A stretch of DNA of 9,359 nt from DASYML01 sp036009045 (GTDB lineage: Bacteria; Acidobacteriota; Blastocatellia; Pyrinomonadales; Pyrinomonadaceae). Below the pieces are notes generated by a model that saw only the letters and a list, made by a program, of their open reading frames with translations, was not told the DNA's origin and made no database searches. Of this stretch, positions 7,067 to 9,359 are shown piece by piece. Position numbers and translations under genes: made by a program. Each line of letters begins with the position of its first letter. The first letter of the stretch is position 1. Location of the stretch: NCBI GenBank assembly GCA_036009045.1, contig DASYML010000023.1, positions 1 through 9,359 on the forward strand, read 5' to 3'.

Positions 7067-8254
7067 TTGGAGACCTTTTCCTGTCCTGCCTGCGGCGCTG
7101 CGATGCCAGCCGTACCCATCAGCAGCGAGACTGTCAAATGTCCCTGGTGCGGCTCAACCGTCATCGTACCGGAGTCCCTGCGCCCGCGTCGAAACTCTTT
7201 CAGCGAGAGCGCGCCAACACCTCCCGAAACCGCAGACCCTTTACGCACGTTGTTCATCGTCCTCGGAACCACGATTTTCATCGTCCTCCTGGCGCTCCTC
7301 TTGCCCTGGCATCCGACCACCAAAAATGTGAGAGTGGTTACTCCTCCGATCCCCGGCCCCTCGCGTGTTGGGCCGAGCTACACTCCATCACCGACGCCCA
7401 CTGGGCCAATCATACTTCTGACTTTCGGAGAGAGTGGAACCGGCCCAGGTCTCTTTCAGGATGCGGCGGAGATAGCCTTGGACGCTGGCGGGAATATCTA
7501 CGTCTCGGACGATACTTTGCGAGTACAGAAGTTTGACGCGGCGGGCAAGTTCGTTGATTTATGGACCATCAATGAGAAGGGCGCGGAAAAACTTCATCAC
7601 GGGCCGGAAGGCTTGCTGGCTGACCGCGCGGGAAACGTGTATGTCATTCTGGGCGGCGTCGTCGTCAAGTATAAGGGTGAGAACGGCGAGCGGCTCGGCG
7701 TCGCGCACGGGACGGACTATATAGAGAACGCGGCGGTCCTCGCGGACGGGAGCCTGATGATCGTATCGTCGAAGGGTGGAGATGATGAACTGGTCCATCT
7801 TGGCGCGAACGGGAAGGATGCGAGGCGCGTTCACAAATTCGTCAGCAGCGTGCAGGGCAAGGAGATGACGGTCGAAGCGTTGCGCGTGGCGGTGGACGGG
7901 CTGGGCAATACTTTCGCGCTTTACGCGCTGGGCGCTGTCAACGGCGAGCACTGGTACGACTCGGAAGATTTGGCCGTCTTCAAATTCACGCCCGCAGGCA
8001 AGTACGTCAGCAAGTTCGGCAGCGAGGGCAGCGCGCCCGGACAGTTCAAGATGCCGAACGCGATTGCGATTGATAACCAGAGCCGTGTTTATGTCAGCGA
8101 CACCTTCAACGGCATAGAGATTTTCGCGGACGATGGACGTTATCTGGAAACCATCAAGCCTCCGCACACGGTCGAGGGGATGGCCTTCGATGCGGAAAAT
8201 CATCTCTACATCGTCGGCGCGAACAAGGTCTCCAAGTTGCAGTTGAGTAAATAG
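7067..8254 (+). CDS. Zinc-ribbon, single-TM, NHL-repeat beta-propeller protein
   Basis: A 395-residue protein of three parts. Residues 6-28 form a zinc ribbon with two knuckles, CPAC (6-9) and CPWC (25-28), each followed by Gly. A disordered stretch leads to one hydrophobic helix at about 61-79. After a Pro/Ser/Thr-rich linker (about 82-114), residues 115-395 make NHL-type beta-propeller repeats. Clear examples are LLTFGESGTGPG...IALDAGGNIYVSD near 117-155, and VSKFGSEGSAPGQF followed by IAIDNQSRVYVSD in the last third. By topology rules the ribbon is likely cytoplasmic and the propeller outside the membrane. NHL propellers usually bind proteins or other ligands; no catalytic residues are apparent. 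The start is TTG 7067 with GGAAGGAG upstream; a TGA of a possible short leader ORF (7016-7066) abuts it. The specific role is unknown. Confidence 0.87.
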   Translation: METFSCPACGAAMPAVPISSETVKCPWCGSTVIVPESLRPRRNSFSESAPTPPETADPLRTLFIVLGTTIFIVLLALLLPWHPTTKNVRVVTPPIPGPSRVGPSYTPSPTPTGPIILLTFGESGTGPGLFQDAAEIALDAGGNIYVSDDTLRVQKFDAAGKFVDLWTINEKGAEKLHHGPEGLLADRAGNVYVILGGVVVKYKGENGERLGVAHGTDYIENAAVLADGSLMIVSSKGGDDELVHLGANGKDARRVHKFVSSVQGKEMTVEALRVAVDGLGNTFALYALGAVNGEHWYDSEDLAVFKFTPAGKYVSKFGSEGSAPGQFKMPNAIAIDNQSRVYVSDTFNGIEIFADDGRYLETIKPPHTVEGMAFDAENHLYIVGANKVSKLQLSK

Positions 8255-8264
8255 GAATTTGATG

Positions 8265-8406
8265 TGAGACTGGAGGCTAGGGACTAGAGGCTGGGAAGAG
8301 AGGTCAGAGATGAGAGGCTAGTGGTTGAAGGTCAGAGATGAGAGGTGAGAGGTTAGTTAAAACTTCTTTGCTTTTACCCGGCCTCTAGTCTCCAGCCTCT
8401 AGCCTC
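8265..8406. repeat. Heptad-unit inverted repeat, copy 3, with internal direct repeat
   Basis: The left arm 8268-8295 and right arm 8377-8404 pair over 28 positions, with 23 Watson-Crick, three G.U and two A.C pairs in plus-strand RNA. Left units are GAGACTG, GAGGCTA, GGGACTA, GAGGCTG (8265-8292). Right units are TAGTCTC, CAGCCTC, TAGCCTC (8386-8406). The 81-nt middle is purine-rich and contains an exact 17-nt direct repeat starting AGGTCAGAGATG at 8301-8317 and 8329-8345, offset by 28 bases, which is four units. The element fills almost the whole gap before the WalJ-type gene. Confidence 0.85.
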
Positions 8407-8419
8407 TATGGATTAACAG

Positions 8420-9244
8420 ATGCGATTTTGTGTGTTGGGGAGCGGTTCGACGGGGAACGCGATTTTGATTGTCGCGGGGGAGACGCGTGTGCTGGTGGAC
8501 GCGGGGATGAGCGCGCGTGAGACTATCCGGCGGCTGGCCCTGGTGGGCGAGGATGCGACGCGGCTGGACGGGATTATTATTACGCACGAGCACGGCGATC
8601 ACGCGGGCGGGCTGCGCGTCCTGTTGAAGAGTTTGCAGTGCCCCGTCTATATGTCGGGCCAAACGCGCGAGGCTTACATCAACGAGCGTCATGCCGTGGG
8701 GAACGACGAGTGGCGCAAGCGCGCGGACGCCCTGCGCGACCGCGTGGAAGAGATCGAATCGAGCAAAGATTTTCGCATCGGCGCGATAGACTTTCACCCG
8801 TTCACGATTCCGCACGACGCTGTGGACAACTTCGGTTTTACGGCGAAGCATGACGGCGTCTGCGTCGCGACCCTGATGGACTTCGGCCATATCACGACGC
8901 TCATCACGGAACGCCTGCGCGGCTGCGCGGCCATCATCATGGAGTCCAACCACAGCCGCGACATGCTCAAGGCTTGCGAGGTTTACCCCTGGGAGTTGAA
9001 GCAGCGAATCCTTTCGCGGACGGGGCATCTCTCGAACGAGGATGTCGCGGAGTGGCTGCGAGACGGGTTCGACGCCACGGCACGCCACATCGTGCTCGCG
9101 CATCTTTCGCAACGCGCCAACAATCCTTACGTGGCGAAAATCTCCGCTGAGATGGCTCTCAAGGAGCGCGCCCCGCTCTTTCAGGCAGACACAGAAATCA
9201 GCCTCTCGTTTGCGAAAGAGCCGACGCCGTGGATTGAACTTTGA
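8420..9244 (+). CDS. walJ: WalJ/YycJ-type MBL-fold metallo-hydrolase
   Basis: A 274-residue cytoplasmic metallo-beta-lactamase-fold protein. The family signature LGSGSTGNA is at 6-14 (commonly xxSGSxGN), D27 ends strand VLVD, and the metal motif THEHGDH (55-61) supplies H56, H58, D60 and H61. Later conserved pieces are IPHDAVDNFGF (130-140), MDFGHI with D154, ESNHSRDML (175-183), GHLSNED (202-208) and HLSQRANN (228-235). All expected metal ligands are present. The family is named for its linkage to the WalRK system in Firmicutes and is thought to act as a DNA exonuclease or phosphodiesterase; no walR or walK is nearby, so the symbol reflects family only. ATG 8420 fits the family start exactly. 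No proper Shine-Dalgarno is present because the heptad repeat ends 13 nt before it, so initiation may be weak or leaderless. Confidence 0.92.
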   Translation: MRFCVLGSGSTGNAILIVAGETRVLVDAGMSARETIRRLALVGEDATRLDGIIITHEHGDHAGGLRVLLKSLQCPVYMSGQTREAYINERHAVGNDEWRKRADALRDRVEEIESSKDFRIGAIDFHPFTIPHDAVDNFGFTAKHDGVCVATLMDFGHITTLITERLRGCAAIIMESNHSRDMLKACEVYPWELKQRILSRTGHLSNEDVAEWLRDGFDATARHIVLAHLSQRANNPYVAKISAEMALKERAPLFQADTEISLSFAKEPTPWIEL

Positions 9245-9264
9245 AGGACGAAGGATGAGAAACG

Positions 9265-9359
9265 GACGCGGCGACGCGGAGACGCGGAGACGCGGCGATG
9301 AAAGACTTATCAACGCCGCGCCGATTTCTTTTTCGCCGCGTTGCCGCGTCGCCGCGTCG
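9265..9359. repeat. Octad-unit GC-rich inverted repeat, cut by the window end
   Basis: The left arm, about 9265-9298, is a run of 8-base units GACGCGGC, GACGCGGA, GACGCGGA, GACGCGGC. The right arm, about 9333-9359, is the complement in units of CCGCGTCG or CCGCGTTG. The arms match with a few A/C differences at the unit junction. The right arm runs to the end of the window and is probably incomplete. The design is like the heptad family, but the unit length and sequence differ. Confidence 0.8.
9291..9333 (+). terminator. Terminator-like hairpin after the WalJ-type gene
   Basis: CGCGGCG (9291-9297) pairs perfectly with CGCCGCG (9314-9320) around a 16-nt loop. TTTCTTTTT follows at 9325-9333. 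It lies 46 nt after the stop codon, in the right orientation to end the plus-strand transcript. It is embedded in the octad repeat, and the longer pairing of that repeat would compete with it. Confidence 0.5.

Noticed and set aside
6427..7323. Minus-strand open frame of 298 codons
   Set aside because: It runs antisense through the M16 gene end, the perfect palindrome and the zinc-ribbon start, and its translation shows no domain.
8399..9313. Minus-strand open frame of 304 codons
   Set aside because: Antisense to the WalJ-type gene, which has all family motifs; this frame has none and starts inside repeat DNA.
1..9359. CRISPR array from the repeated GAGACTG motifs
   Set aside because: The units are 7 bases, contiguous and inverted; there are no regular unique spacers and no cas genes.

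Overview
The window looks like chromosome from a GC-rich, Gram-negative-type bacterium, most likely an acidobacterium (Acidobacteriota, possibly Blastocatellia). This rests on gene content only: a very large sensor kinase with PDZ, multi-pass membrane, GAF and PAS modules; an exported protein with a carboxypeptidase-regulatory-like domain and an outer-membrane-type barrel; and long hairpin repeats between genes. No rRNA, tRNA, CRISPR array, transposase or phage gene was seen. The taxonomic placement is an inference.

Left half (1-5430), minus strand: a leftward unit starts near 5430 with a good sigma70-like promoter. It holds a small unrecognised ORF (68 codons) whose stop overlaps, as ATGA, the start of a 611-residue exported barrel protein (5173-3338). 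A hairpin with 19 consecutive pairs in the minus-strand RNA lies 7 nt past that gene's stop and probably ends the transcript. A 353-base gap follows, then the 970-residue histidine kinase (2984-72). No response regulator is visible.

Right half (5617-9244), plus strand: an M16 zinc peptidase, then a zinc-ribbon / single-membrane-helix / NHL-propeller protein, then a WalJ/YycJ-type metallo-beta-lactamase-fold hydrolase. The three are co-directional but separated by 154 and 165 bases of repeat-rich DNA, so operon membership is uncertain. A terminator-like hairpin plus T-run follows the last gene. The genes share a loose envelope/proteolysis theme (sensing, outer membrane, peptidase, membrane-anchored propeller, WalJ), but no single pathway is evident.

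The most striking feature is the spacers. Every gap between annotated genes, and both window edges, carries an inverted repeat. Three are one family built from a 7-base unit GAGRCTR and its complement (1-79, 5441-5534, 8265-8406). One is built from an 8-base GACGCGGM unit (9265-9359). One is a perfect 28-bp REP/MITE-like palindrome (6944-7015). One is the purine/pyrimidine hairpin at 3260-3330. This organisation of the spacers is the best candidate here for something not well described.
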